Assembly (NCBI GenBank): GCA_013298215.1
Contig: JAAFKE010000009.1
Span: forward strand, 1-64,000
Direction: 5' to 3'
Source of the DNA: Cytophagales bacterium
GTDB taxonomy: Bacteria > Bacteroidota > Bacteroidia > Cytophagales > Spirosomataceae
DNA length: 64,000 bases
This document shows positions 1-8,338 of this stretch, piece by piece. The position numbers and the translations under genes were made by a program. The notes beneath the pieces were generated by a model. That model was not told the origin of the DNA, made no database searches, and saw only the letters and a list, made by a program, of their open reading frames with translations. How positions within the stretch are numbered: position 1 is the first letter of the stretch; every line of letters begins with the position of its first letter.

Positions 1-70
1 CAGAGAAGTTAAGCCCCGTAACGCCGATGATAGCTGGTTCAACCCCGCAAAAGTAGGTAGATGCCTGAAT
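1..70 (+). rRNA. rrf: 5S ribosomal RNA, 3' part
   Basis: The window opens inside a 5S rRNA gene. The conserved run beginning CAGAGAAGTTAAGCCC, the following GCCGATGAT segment and the GTAGGTAGATGCCTG end are all present. The 5' part, including the other strand of the terminal helix, lies outside the window, so the exact 3' end is approximate. A strong terminator follows directly. This marks the end of an rRNA operon entering from the left. Confidence 0.88.
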
Positions 71-83
71 ATTAAACCAAGCC

Positions 84-124
84 AAAGTGCCCCAACAGCC
101 TAATCAGCCGTCGGGGCACTTTTT
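84..124 (+). terminator. rRNA operon terminator
   Basis: A perfect 10-bp stem pairs AAAGTGCCCC (84-93) with GGGGCACTTT (113-122), followed by a T run, 14 nt after the 5S end. Bases 125-332 downstream hold no gene or recognisable signal. Confidence 0.88.
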
Positions 125-332
125 GCATTTATAACTCAACTCCAAGCCTAACCACACCCTTCCATACACCCACAATTCCACTCACTCAAATACCACTCCC
201 ACAACAGCCAAGTAGATTTAGTGCCACGCTACGGTAGCCGTCGCAAGGAACAACAAGAAGGGAAGGTCGGACATTATCAATCCAAAATATTCTGTTGTTT
301 TAGTTACGGAAATCTTGAAGAGGCGGTACGTA

Positions 333-1550
333 TCACAAGCGATCTTTGATGAGGCGCATGCGTTCGGTAGGTAGAATAAAATTGAAACTACCCCAGATTA
401 TTTCGTCGTATTTAGCAACAGTTTGGTGCGGGAAGTCGTCGGTAGAGATCATCATGTCTCCTTCGGGTATTAGGTTTCCATTGCTTTTTAGTATTTCGTT
501 GGTCACAAAATGCAGGTGAATACTGCCGACAACGTCTTCAAATTGAGTTTCAAGCAACATTTCGGAGTTTTGTAAATACCATTTTTTGTTGAAAGGCTTG
601 TAATTGACGGCCGCAAAAAGCCTTTTTCCCACCCGTTTTTTCTTGTTGAACGCGCTTTTGTCGGCCTCAAAAATATCGACAATGTGTTGGGGTAGGAACT
701 CGTATTCGATCCTGACGATGGCACTGTCGGTGGAATTTATAAAAATTTTACCATTTCTGGCGGCTACGATCCCGCTGTCGATGGCTGCGAAGCGTATTTG
801 ATAGACACTTTTTTCCATGTAATAAAGCAACGAGTCATCCAGTTCGAATTTATAATTGTTAATATTTCCGCCATTCAGGTATTCGGGGATACCACTTTCG
901 ATGCTGTGCGCAACTATGGCAGCTCCGTTGGGAAACTCGTAGCCGTTGAGTTTTTTAGAACGATTTGTGCCCTCAAATGTGCGTGCGCGGAGCACTTTTA
1001 CTTTTTCTGGCACAACTGCCTTTGGTCTTAGGTCTTTTTCGGTTCTGACGAGTGCCTCGCTCACCTTTACATAATCCCCGTTTTGTTGGAGTGTTTCTTG
1101 GTAAAAACCAGCCAAAAGAAATGGCGTTTGTGGGTAGTTTTTTTTGATCTTCCACAGGGATTTTCGAACGAGCGTACTTGCCTCGAATTGTTTGACAAAG
1201 CCCTCGCCAACGATCTGAGGTTGCGCTGGTTCGAGTTCAATTGAAATATCTTTTTGATTGGCTGGAAAAAAAGAGGCTTTTATTGAATATGTTTTATAGC
1301 CTATGACTGCAACCACGAGACTCGAATCGGAGGTTATTTTTGGAAATCGGAACGCAAATGACCCTTCGATATTGGTAATTGTACCAGTGCCTTTGCTTAA
1401 AATACCGACGTAGGCGTTGGAAATAGGCAATTTTGTGCTTTTGTCGCTCACCTTGCCAGCAAGGCTCAGATATCCCTGCCCCCAACTGTTGAATGAATAT
1501 AAAAACACCATAAATAAAAACAAAACAGAACGACATGGGATCAGACTCAT
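333..1550 (-). CDS. Secreted protein with carboxypeptidase-like regulatory domain
   Basis: A 405-residue exported protein. A signal peptide occupies about residues 1-25 (basic start, hydrophobic core, ending SWGQ). Residues about 27-105 form a carboxypeptidase-regulatory-like beta-sandwich: SLAGKVSDKSTKLPISNAYV, then a GTITNIEGSF turn. This fold is common at the N terminus of Bacteroidota surface proteins. The rest, about 106-405, is beta-rich, has no transmembrane segment and no catalytic motif I recognise; it resembles long 'carboxypeptidase-like regulatory domain-containing' proteins of the phylum. It is transcribed towards the 5S gene and away from the Lys-rich gene. A periplasmic or outer-membrane role is inferred; the specific function is unknown. 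Confidence 0.75.
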   Translation of the reverse strand: MSLIPCRSVLFLFMVFLYSFNSWGQGYLSLAGKVSDKSTKLPISNAYVGILSKGTGTITNIEGSFAFRFPKITSDSSLVVAVIGYKTYSIKASFFPANQKDISIELEPAQPQIVGEGFVKQFEASTLVRKSLWKIKKNYPQTPFLLAGFYQETLQQNGDYVKVSEALVRTEKDLRPKAVVPEKVKVLRARTFEGTNRSKKLNGYEFPNGAAIVAHSIESGIPEYLNGGNINNYKFELDDSLLYYMEKSVYQIRFAAIDSGIVAARNGKIFINSTDSAIVRIEYEFLPQHIVDIFEADKSAFNKKKRVGKRLFAAVNYKPFNKKWYLQNSEMLLETQFEDVVGSIHLHFVTNEILKSNGNLIPEGDMMISTDDFPHQTVAKYDEIIWGSFNFILPTERMRLIKDRL

Positions 1551-1643
1551 GATATAAGTTACTTGTAGGTTAGATTAACATTTAAAATAACGAATAATTT
1601 CGCTATTTTTACCACATATACGTCAATTCAAAAAATAAAAAAA

Positions 1644-2378
1644 ATGAAGAAAATAATAGTCTTACTGCTGGTTATACTAAATGCCACTTTTGTGACAACC
1701 AACGAAGTTTACGCTCAAAAGGAGAAAAAAGAGAAGAAAGAGAAAAAAGACGACACGTCTAAAAAAGAAAAAAAGGAAAAAAAAGATAAAGCCGATAAGC
1801 CAGAAAAAAAGTCTAAGCAAGACAAAGAAGATAAGGCTGATAAAAAGGCCAAAAAAGATGAAGATAAGGCCGATAAGCCAGAAAAAAAGTCTAAAAAAGA
1901 CAAAGAGGAGGTAGCTGATAAAAAGGCTAAAAAAGATGAAGATAAAGCCGATAAGCCAGAAAAAAAGTCTAAAAAAGACAAAGAGGAGGTAGCTGATAAA
2001 AAGGCCAAAAAAGACGAAGATAAGGCCGATAAGTCAGAAAAAAAGTCTAAAAAAGACAAAGAGGAGGTAGCTGATAAAAAGGCTAAAAAAGATGAAGATA
2101 AGGCCGATAAGTCAGAAAAAAAGTCTAAAAAAGACAAAGAGGAGGTAGACGACAAAAAAATCTCGAAAGATGACGAAGGAACCACTAAGAAGGGCGTAAG
2201 AAAAACGACTAAAACCGATGATGGTGCCGAAGCTGACAACGGAACCCGCCGCAAAGTAGCTGGCGAAGACAAGGCTGCTGGTAAAGACGACAAAGGCCGC
2301 ACTATTTATGAGGGGCCGCGCGGGGGACGTTATTATATCAACTCAAACGGTAATAAGTCGTATATTAAGAAAGATTAA
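1644..2378 (+). CDS. Lysine-rich tandem-repeat secreted protein with C-terminal basic adaptor-like motif
   Basis: A 244-residue protein with a signal peptide (residues 1-24, ending VYAQ). A KEKKEKKEKK tract is followed by five 26-residue repeats rich in Lys, Asp and Glu (residues about 48-177), then a charged linker. The C terminus carries GPRGGRYYINSNGNKSYI, close in pattern to the 'PBCV-specific basic adaptor' motif (GPRGG-Y-GKK-YI) first described in chlorella virus proteins and also found in bacterial secreted proteins. The middle is expected to be a charged extended helix or disordered rod. It stands alone, with its own terminator. A role in binding an anionic surface or nucleic acid would be consistent with composition but is a guess. 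Confidence 0.75.
   Translation: MKKIIVLLLVILNATFVTTNEVYAQKEKKEKKEKKDDTSKKEKKEKKDKADKPEKKSKQDKEDKADKKAKKDEDKADKPEKKSKKDKEEVADKKAKKDEDKADKPEKKSKKDKEEVADKKAKKDEDKADKSEKKSKKDKEEVADKKAKKDEDKADKSEKKSKKDKEEVDDKKISKDDEGTTKKGVRKTTKTDDGAEADNGTRRKVAGEDKAAGKDDKGRTIYEGPRGGRYYINSNGNKSYIKKD
1785..2174 (+). repeat. Five tandem 78-bp repeats inside the Lys-rich gene
   Basis: Units start at 1785, 1863, 1941, 2019 and 2097, each 78 bp (26 codons, consensus start DKADKPEKKSKKDKEE). The middle three are nearly identical; the first and last have diverged. The period is a multiple of three, so unit gain or loss keeps the reading frame. Confidence 0.92.
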
Positions 2379-2404
2379 TTTGCTGGGTACGGTGTTTCAA
2401 TGAG

Positions 2405-2450
2405 AAAAGTACCCCGTCTGAGTTTCGGTTCGGACGGGGTACTTTTTTAA
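2405..2450 (+). terminator. Rho-independent terminator after the Lys-rich gene
   Basis: A perfect 14-bp stem (AAAAGTACCCCGTC at 2405-2418 with its complement at 2433-2446) and a T run. It ends only about 15 nt before the start of the glycosyltransferase frame at 2461. Confidence 0.88.
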
Positions 2451-2460
2451 AAGATGTGTT

Positions 2461-3513
2461 TTGAAGTTGCAAGCAAAAAAAATAAAAATCGCCTGCTTGC
2501 CAGTGGCAGGAATCGGCAATCCGTACCAGCATTTAATGATGCAGGGACTCAATGAGCAGGGGCGGCTTTGGGCATTTAATGGTGCGCCGAGCCGCTTTTT
2601 TGGTATTCTCCAAACGAGCCTGTTCTCTAAACCCAGTTATTTGCATTTCGATTGGATTAATTCCTACTATTGGCGCAAAACCAATTGGATGACGCTGTTG
2701 AGTGTTCCTGCGTTTGTGGTTCAGGTATTGATAGTCAGGTATTTACTGCAAATAAAAATTGTCTGGACGGTTCACAACATTGTTCCCCACGACGCAAAGA
2801 TGCTTTGGGTACATCGGTTTTGCCAACGCTTTTTAGCCAAAAACTGCGACTGGATTCGGGTTTTTTCCGAAGACTCGCTTGGCCGGGCGGCATTAGAACT
2901 GAACGTACCCATTGCTACTTTTAGGGTTGTGCCAGAGGGCAGTTACGTGGGCTTTTATGAAGACGCTACTACCCAAACGAGCGCACGGCAGTTTTTGATG
3001 CTCCCCCCAAATGCACGTATATTGCTGTACATGGGGCTGGTCAAACCCTACAAAGGGGTTTTGGAATTGGTGCAACTTTTCAAGAAACTCAATCTCCCAA
3101 ATACACGCCTGCTCATTGCTGGGAAAGCGCTGGATGCTACCTACCAAACCAAAATTGAGTCAGAACTGACCGATGCGGTTAGATTTGACAATACATTTGT
3201 GGCCGCAGACGCGCTACAACACTACTGTGAGGCAGCCGACGTGGTGGTGTTGCCCTTTAAAAAAATCGAAAATTCGGGATCGGTCATTATGGCTATGGGT
3301 TTTAGGAAGGCCGTTGTTGCACCAAACTTGTCGGTGGTCAAAGAACGGCTGTCGGAGCAACCCCAACTGTTGTTCGATGACGCGCATACGCTCGAAGATC
3401 GGATTCGGCAGGCACTGGCCCTGAGTTCGGATGAGCTGTTAGAGATCGGAAACCGTAATTTTGATGCCCTCAAAAAGCACAGCTGGCAAGATTTTGCCGC
3501 TTGTTTTGGGTAA
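2461..3513 (+). CDS. GT4-like glycosyltransferase
   Basis: About 350 residues in a GT-B fold layout. The N-terminal half has KIKIACLPVAGIGNPYQ and a WTVHNIVPHD motif; the C-terminal half has LYMGLVKPYKGV, LLIAGKALD and the sugar-nucleotide-binding region DVVVLPFKKIENSGSV with its Glu. This is typical of family-4 retaining glycosyltransferases of capsule or exopolysaccharide loci. It lies 26 nt before the UDP-GlcNAc 2-epimerase gene and is probably cotranscribed with it. No ATG fits the N-terminal homology: the frame seems to use TTG at 2461 or 2467; the first ATG is at 2536, inside conserved sequence. Donor and acceptor sugars cannot be told. Confidence 0.8.
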   Translation: MKLQAKKIKIACLPVAGIGNPYQHLMMQGLNEQGRLWAFNGAPSRFFGILQTSLFSKPSYLHFDWINSYYWRKTNWMTLLSVPAFVVQVLIVRYLLQIKIVWTVHNIVPHDAKMLWVHRFCQRFLAKNCDWIRVFSEDSLGRAALELNVPIATFRVVPEGSYVGFYEDATTQTSARQFLMLPPNARILLYMGLVKPYKGVLELVQLFKKLNLPNTRLLIAGKALDATYQTKIESELTDAVRFDNTFVAADALQHYCEAADVVVLPFKKIENSGSVIMAMGFRKAVVAPNLSVVKERLSEQPQLLFDDAHTLEDRIRQALALSSDELLEIGNRNFDALKKHSWQDFAACFG

Positions 3514-3539
3514 TTTATGTTCTTAAAAAACGCAATTAA

Positions 3540-4658
3540 ATGAAAGTATTGACTGTTTTTGGTACGCGCCCCGAGGCTATTAAAATGGCGGTTTTAGTGC
3601 ATGAACTAAACCAGAGCGAAGCCATCGAGCACCGCGTTTGTATCACATCTCAGCACCGCCAAATGCTGACGCAGGTTATGCGATTCTTTGACATAAAAGC
3701 CCATTATGACCTTGACATTATGCAGCCAGGCCAAGACCTAACCGACATAACCTGCAAGATATTGGCTGGTATGAAGCAAGTGTTGGCCGATTTTAGGCCC
3801 GATGTGGTGCTGGTACACGGAGACACAACAACTTGTTTGGCGGCATCTTTGGCGGCTTTTTACGCGGGCGTTCGGGTTGGGCACGTAGAGGCAGGACTGC
3901 GCACGTGGAATCTTCAAGCGCCTTTTCCGGAGGAAGCCAACCGCCAAATAGCAGATCGTATAACCGATTATTATTTTGCACCAACCGATAGTAACGTACA
4001 AAACCTTCGGCAGGAGGGAGTGGAAGCTTTGAAAATAATTAAGACTGGAAACACCGTTATTGATGCGCTCATGTATGCCAGCGATAAAGTACAGATGTTT
4101 TCGGAGCAAATTACGCCCGAGATAAAGTCAGTTTTTGGGTCGGGTGGTAGGGTTTTGTTGGTAACGGGACACCGCCGCGAAAACTTCGGCCAGGGCTTTA
4201 TTGATATTTGCGATGCCATTGCCGAGTTGGCCACAAAGTACCCCGATTTAACAATCGTTTACCCCGTTCACTTAAATCCGAACGTGCAAAAGCCCGTTTA
4301 TGAGCGGTTGGGCGGGTTGGCTAACGTGCATCTGCCCGCCCCGATGGACTACCCCGATTTTATCTTTGCCATGAAAAACGCCTGGGCCATACTGACCGAT
4401 TCGGGCGGGGTGCAAGAAGAGGCCCCTTCGTTGGGTAAACCCGTTTTGGTGATGCGCGACACCACCGAGCGTCCCGAGGCAGTTGCCGCTGGTACGGTGC
4501 GGTTGGTGGGCGCAAACCGCGCAAACATTGTGGCAGGAATCTCGCAACTCGTAGAAGACCCAGGTGTTTACCAACAAATGACCCGCTCGATGAATCCCTA
4601 CGGCGACGGGCGGGCATCGGCGCGGATCGTGGATTTTTTGGCGCGATTACAGTTCTAA
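3540..4658 (+). CDS. wecB: UDP-N-acetylglucosamine 2-epimerase (non-hydrolysing)
   Basis: A cytoplasmic enzyme that interconverts UDP-GlcNAc and UDP-ManNAc, supplying ManNAc-type sugars for surface polysaccharide. It has 372 residues, the normal family length. The N-terminal GTRPEAIKM, then HGDTTTCLAA, GHVEAGLRT, TGHRRENFG and the C-terminal TDSGGVQEEAPSLGKPVLV with DTTERPEA all match WecB/MnaA active-site motifs. It follows the glycosyltransferase gene at short distance, so the pair likely makes and transfers a surface sugar. Its last 12 bp overlap the convergent OmpA-family gene. Confidence 0.95.
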   Translation: MKVLTVFGTRPEAIKMAVLVHELNQSEAIEHRVCITSQHRQMLTQVMRFFDIKAHYDLDIMQPGQDLTDITCKILAGMKQVLADFRPDVVLVHGDTTTCLAASLAAFYAGVRVGHVEAGLRTWNLQAPFPEEANRQIADRITDYYFAPTDSNVQNLRQEGVEALKIIKTGNTVIDALMYASDKVQMFSEQITPEIKSVFGSGGRVLLVTGHRRENFGQGFIDICDAIAELATKYPDLTIVYPVHLNPNVQKPVYERLGGLANVHLPAPMDYPDFIFAMKNAWAILTDSGGVQEEAPSLGKPVLVMRDTTERPEAVAAGTVRLVGANRANIVAGISQLVEDPGVYQQMTRSMNPYGDGRASARIVDFLARLQF

Positions 4659-6653
4659 GATTGTAATTTCGGTGCGGCGGTTCTTCTGATGCTCTTCCTC
4701 GGTTTTGGCGTTTTTAATGATGAGTTGCCGTTCGCCGTAGCCTTTGGCCACAATTCTGTCGGGTTCTATGCCTTTTGAGAGGATGTAATTAACCGCTGAT
4801 TCGGCACGTCGTTGCGACAGTGTTTGGTTGTACGCGTCGGTGTCGCGGGCATCGGTGTGCGAGCTTAGTTCTATTTTTAGCGTCGGATTCGCCTTCATCA
4901 CAGTCACTACCTTATCCAGTTCGGGTGCGGCATCGTTTCGGATGTTCGCCTTGTTGAGGTCGTAATAAATGTTGTCTAACACAAAAGATGTCCCGATCAG
5001 GTTGTTGTCTAATTTTATTTCGGTCACAAAAGTGGTATCGGTCACTGGTTTTTTCAAGAAAACGGGCGGGATGTTTCGCCCCGCCATCGAGAACGTTTCG
5101 CGTTTGTTGAGGAACTTTGGCAGCGCCACCAAAATACTATATTCTTTCCCCTCTTGGAGTTTATAAGTCCCAAACTTGCCTTTTTCGCGGGTTTTACCCT
5201 CGCCTATGAGCGTTTCTGTGCCATCATCACCAATCTCGAAGACCTGCACCGTGGCCGAATCCAGGGGCGTGGTGGGAGCTTCGTTGGTTGTCACGATGCC
5301 AGAGAGGTAATAATTGACCAATTTGGGCGTACCGATGTCGAGGTTTCCACCGAAGCGGGGGTCTTTGGGGTCGAGCTTGGCCAGCTGGATGGAGTCTAAG
5401 TTTACGCGGGTGTCTTCGAACAAATAAACGTCGTCGTCTCCCTTACCGCCGTCGCGGTTGGAGGCAAAAAAACCCCGGTATTCGTCGAGCCACGCCAGTC
5501 CAAAATCATCGAAACGGGTATTAAAAGGAGCCCCCATGTTGTCGATGCTAATAACACCCTGCGAGCGAGTGGCCACGAAGAGGTCTAACTTACCGAGCCC
5601 AGGGTGGCCGTCGGAGGCAAAATAAAGTTTGGCATCGGGCCCCACAATCGGAAAAATTTCGTTGCCTGGGGTATTTATGTCTTTGCCCATGTTTACGGGC
5701 TTGCTAAACCGCCCCGAGGCATCCATGTTTGTGCGGTAAATATCCAGACCACCCACGCCACCCTGGCGGTTCGACGCAAAGTAAATCGTCTTGCCGTCGG
5801 CCGAAAAAGCGGGCGACCCATCCCAAGCCAGCGAATCGCTGACGGGAATCATTCGCGGGGCGCTCCAAGTGCCACTTACCAGCCGGCTCACGTACAAGTC
5901 CACGTCGGCAGTACCTTTGCGCTTTCCAGTATTGCCCCGGGCAAAGACCACCGTTTTGCCGTCTTTCGAGAAAGTCGGTGTTCCCTCGTTGGCTTCGCCC
6001 GCCAGGATACTGTTGCTAAAAAGTACGGCCCCGCCAGATACTTCGCCAGTTTCGGACACCTGCGTTTTGTACAGGCCCAGCATGGGTAGGCCGTTTGTTT
6101 TGTATATTTTATCTTTGCGGGAGGCCGTAAAAATAAGTTCTTTTCCCAACACAATCGGGGCAAACTCTGCCCCGGCCGTGTTGATTTTTTCCAAGGGTTT
6201 TAGCTCATAAAAAGATTTTATTTTTATAATGTCGTCGATGCCGCGCAGGGTGAATAACTCGCGGTTGGCCTTTTCAGAATAAACTTTGTTGAGCGGCTTG
6301 GTTTGGATGTATTGCTCCAGTTGCTTGGCGGCTTCGGTATATTGCCCCGCCGATTTGAGCGCAAAAGCGTAGTGAAACCGAGCGTCGGGGTCGGCGGCTC
6401 CAGCGTCGATGGCCTTTTGGTAGTAGGGGGCAGCCAGTTGAGACCGGTCGGACATTCGGTAGGCTTCGGCGATGTAATAATTGGTCTGCGCTGGGGCAAC
6501 GCTGGCCGTTGCGGCTTTTTGGAGGTCTTTAATGGCCAAGTCATACTCGCCGTTCTCAAACTTTTTGATCCCCTGTTTTTGGATCGAACCCACTGAGCCG
6601 CAACTCCAAATGCCCACCATGAGGGTCAATAACGCGATGCTGTTGTATTTCAT
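4647..6653 (-). CDS. OmpA-family lipoprotein with TPR and PD40 repeats
   Basis: A 668-residue lipoprotein from the start at 6653, which gives a lipobox (LMVGIWSC). The frame is open to 6737, but the extra 28 residues would bury the signal. Order: TPR helices (about 20-150), several WD40-like PD40 blades (GTPTFSKDGKTVVFARG, GSPAFSADGKTIYFASNRQG; about 190-420), a carboxypeptidase-type beta domain (about 440-540), then a C-terminal OmpA peptidoglycan-binding domain with SSHTDARDTDAYNQTLSQRR near 597. This is the architecture of Bacteroidota proteins related to gliding/type IX secretion PorE, which tether outer-membrane complexes to peptidoglycan. The PorE link is family knowledge, not shown here. 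Confidence 0.88.
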   Translation of the reverse strand: MKYNSIALLTLMVGIWSCGSVGSIQKQGIKKFENGEYDLAIKDLQKAATASVAPAQTNYYIAEAYRMSDRSQLAAPYYQKAIDAGAADPDARFHYAFALKSAGQYTEAAKQLEQYIQTKPLNKVYSEKANRELFTLRGIDDIIKIKSFYELKPLEKINTAGAEFAPIVLGKELIFTASRKDKIYKTNGLPMLGLYKTQVSETGEVSGGAVLFSNSILAGEANEGTPTFSKDGKTVVFARGNTGKRKGTADVDLYVSRLVSGTWSAPRMIPVSDSLAWDGSPAFSADGKTIYFASNRQGGVGGLDIYRTNMDASGRFSKPVNMGKDINTPGNEIFPIVGPDAKLYFASDGHPGLGKLDLFVATRSQGVISIDNMGAPFNTRFDDFGLAWLDEYRGFFASNRDGGKGDDDVYLFEDTRVNLDSIQLAKLDPKDPRFGGNLDIGTPKLVNYYLSGIVTTNEAPTTPLDSATVQVFEIGDDGTETLIGEGKTREKGKFGTYKLQEGKEYSILVALPKFLNKRETFSMAGRNIPPVFLKKPVTDTTFVTEIKLDNNLIGTSFVLDNIYYDLNKANIRNDAAPELDKVVTVMKANPTLKIELSSHTDARDTDAYNQTLSQRRAESAVNYILSKGIEPDRIVAKGYGERQLIIKNAKTEEEHQKNRRTEITILEL

Positions 6654-6849
6654 TGTGTAAAATTTGTGCTTAGAATATCCCTTTTCAACTGGGTTAATGC
6701 CGCCAATACCCGCAAAGATGTGTTTATTATACGCCATAATTACCTTCTAAGCCTACTTAAAGAATGAGACCAATTTATTTTGATTTGTTTTGATATTATT
6801 TTGCCGCGTATTTTTGTGGGTAAAACGCCAATATTAAACGTTAAAATTA

Positions 6850-6857
6850 CAAAAGTA
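6850..6857 (-). promoter_or_regulatory. -7 promoter element (TACTTTTG) for the OmpA-family gene
   Basis: On the minus strand this is TACTTTTG, matching the Bacteroidota TAnnTTTG -7 consensus. It lies in the 263-bp divergent gap between the OmpA-family gene and the permease, about 200 nt before the chosen OmpA start. No clear -33 TTTG was assigned. Confidence 0.45.
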
Positions 6858-6916
6858 GTGTGAGAAAAGTTTTATCTTGACCGCCAAACCTTTGCAACCA
6901 AACCCAATTATTTTTC

Positions 6917-8338
6917 ATGCCAGCTACTTCTAAGCCCTCGGGTACTCAACTTGCCGCCGTCATTGGTCTTCCTACGGCCATCGCCATGATCGTCAGCTCA
7001 ATTGTAGGGTCAGGAATTTACAAAAAAGTGGCTCCCATGTCGGCCGAGCTGCAATCGCCAACTTTGGTACTGGCTTGCTGGGTTCTTGGCGGTTTGGTGA
7101 GCTTGGCGGGCGCACTGAGCAACGCCGAAGTGGCGGGGCTTCTGGCTGGTACGGGCGGCGAGTACCGGTATTACCGCACCATTTACAACCGTTTTTTTTC
7201 GTTTTTGTACGGCTGGGCAAGTTTCGCAGTCATCCGCTCGGCTTCTATTGCGTCTATTGCCTACGTTTTTTCGCAGTCTTTCAATGCCCTCGTTCCGTTG
7301 CCCGTGGTGTCTGCTGAGTTGGCCTCGGTTGGGGTGTTTGGGGTTATATTTCCGTTCGAGAACTTGAGTGTCAAACTCCTCACGGTGGCGGTGGTGTTGG
7401 CACTGACGTGGGTAAACGGGCGGGGCGTTAAACTCGGCGGGCAGATCAGCCAGTGGCTCACGGGCTCGGTGCTCGTTGGTATTCTGACGATCGTCGTATT
7501 TGGCCTCAGCAGCGAGTCGTCGCACTTGTCTAACCTCCAACATTCGGTTGCTACGCCCGCTCACAGCACCAGCGTGGGTTTGTTTACCAGTATTTTTACG
7601 GCTATGCTGGCCGCTTTTTGGGCCTACGAAGGTTGGAGTAGCATCGGGTACATTGGTGGAGAAATCAAAAACCCGAACCGAAATCTTCCCATTGTTCTGC
7701 TCACGGGTTTGCTCATCGTCATGGCCCTTTACCTACTAACCAACGCGGCCTACCTGTCTTTGCTGCCCATTGAGGAGCTCACGCGCATCAAAAATACCCC
7801 CAACGCCATAGCGGCGGTGGAGGCCGTGCGGGTGTTTTGGGGCGAGGGTGGCGTGTATTTTATTTCTATTTTAATATTGCTAACTACCCTTGGTTGCACC
7901 CACACCACCATCCTGCTGGCCGCCCGGGCATACTATGCTATGGCGCAAGAAGGATTGTTTTTTGAGAAAGCCGCTGTGATTGACCCCCAAAGCAAAACGC
8001 CCAACAACGCACTTTGGATTCAGGGAGTTTGGACATCGATTTTGATTTTTACGGGCAGTTTCGACCAGCTGACGGATATGCTCATTTTTGCGTCGTTCTT
8101 GTTCTACGGAGCCACCACACTGGGGGTTTTTATATTGCGCCGCAAAATGCCCGATGCCCCGCGCCCCTACAAGGCATTTGGGTACCCGGTTGTGCCAGCT
8201 TTGTTCATTATTTTTTGCGTGTTTCTGATCTTCAACACCTTGCAAGCACGCCCGCGCGAGGCGCTCATGGGAATTGGCCTCATGCTCACGGGCGTGCCTT
8301 TTTATTGGTACTGGACGCGCAAAAAAGCCAACTTATAG
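6917..8338 (+). CDS. APC-superfamily amino acid permease
   Basis: An integral inner-membrane transporter of 473 residues with about 12 hydrophobic helices. The first helix carries IVSSIVGSGIYKK, the unwound substrate-binding segment of the APC fold, and GLVSLAGALSNAEVAGLL follows. FWAYEGWSSIGYIGGEIKNP is typical of LAT/YkbA-like amino acid exchangers. The final helices end in short basic YWTRKK. It probably imports or exchanges amino acids by secondary transport; the substrate is not predictable. Its 3' end overlaps the convergent isomerase gene by 6 bp. Confidence 0.9.
   Translation: MPATSKPSGTQLAAVIGLPTAIAMIVSSIVGSGIYKKVAPMSAELQSPTLVLACWVLGGLVSLAGALSNAEVAGLLAGTGGEYRYYRTIYNRFFSFLYGWASFAVIRSASIASIAYVFSQSFNALVPLPVVSAELASVGVFGVIFPFENLSVKLLTVAVVLALTWVNGRGVKLGGQISQWLTGSVLVGILTIVVFGLSSESSHLSNLQHSVATPAHSTSVGLFTSIFTAMLAAFWAYEGWSSIGYIGGEIKNPNRNLPIVLLTGLLIVMALYLLTNAAYLSLLPIEELTRIKNTPNAIAAVEAVRVFWGEGGVYFISILILLTTLGCTHTTILLAARAYYAMAQEGLFFEKAAVIDPQSKTPNNALWIQGVWTSILIFTGSFDQLTDMLIFASFLFYGATTLGVFILRRKMPDAPRPYKAFGYPVVPALFIIFCVFLIFNTLQARPREALMGIGLMLTGVPFYWYWTRKKANL

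Noticed and set aside
1785-2174. The 78-bp direct repeats as a CRISPR-like array
   Set aside because: The units are contiguous with no spacers, in frame with the protein, and their length equals 26 codons.
1715-2302. A 195-residue antisense frame over the Lys-rich repeat gene
   Set aside because: It is the mirror of the repetitive AAG/GAT codons (poly Ser/Leu/Phe) and arises from low complexity; the plus-strand gene has a signal peptide and terminator.
6654-6737. Upstream start of the OmpA-family gene at 6737
   Set aside because: The 28 extra residues would precede a clear lipoprotein signal that starts at Met 6653.
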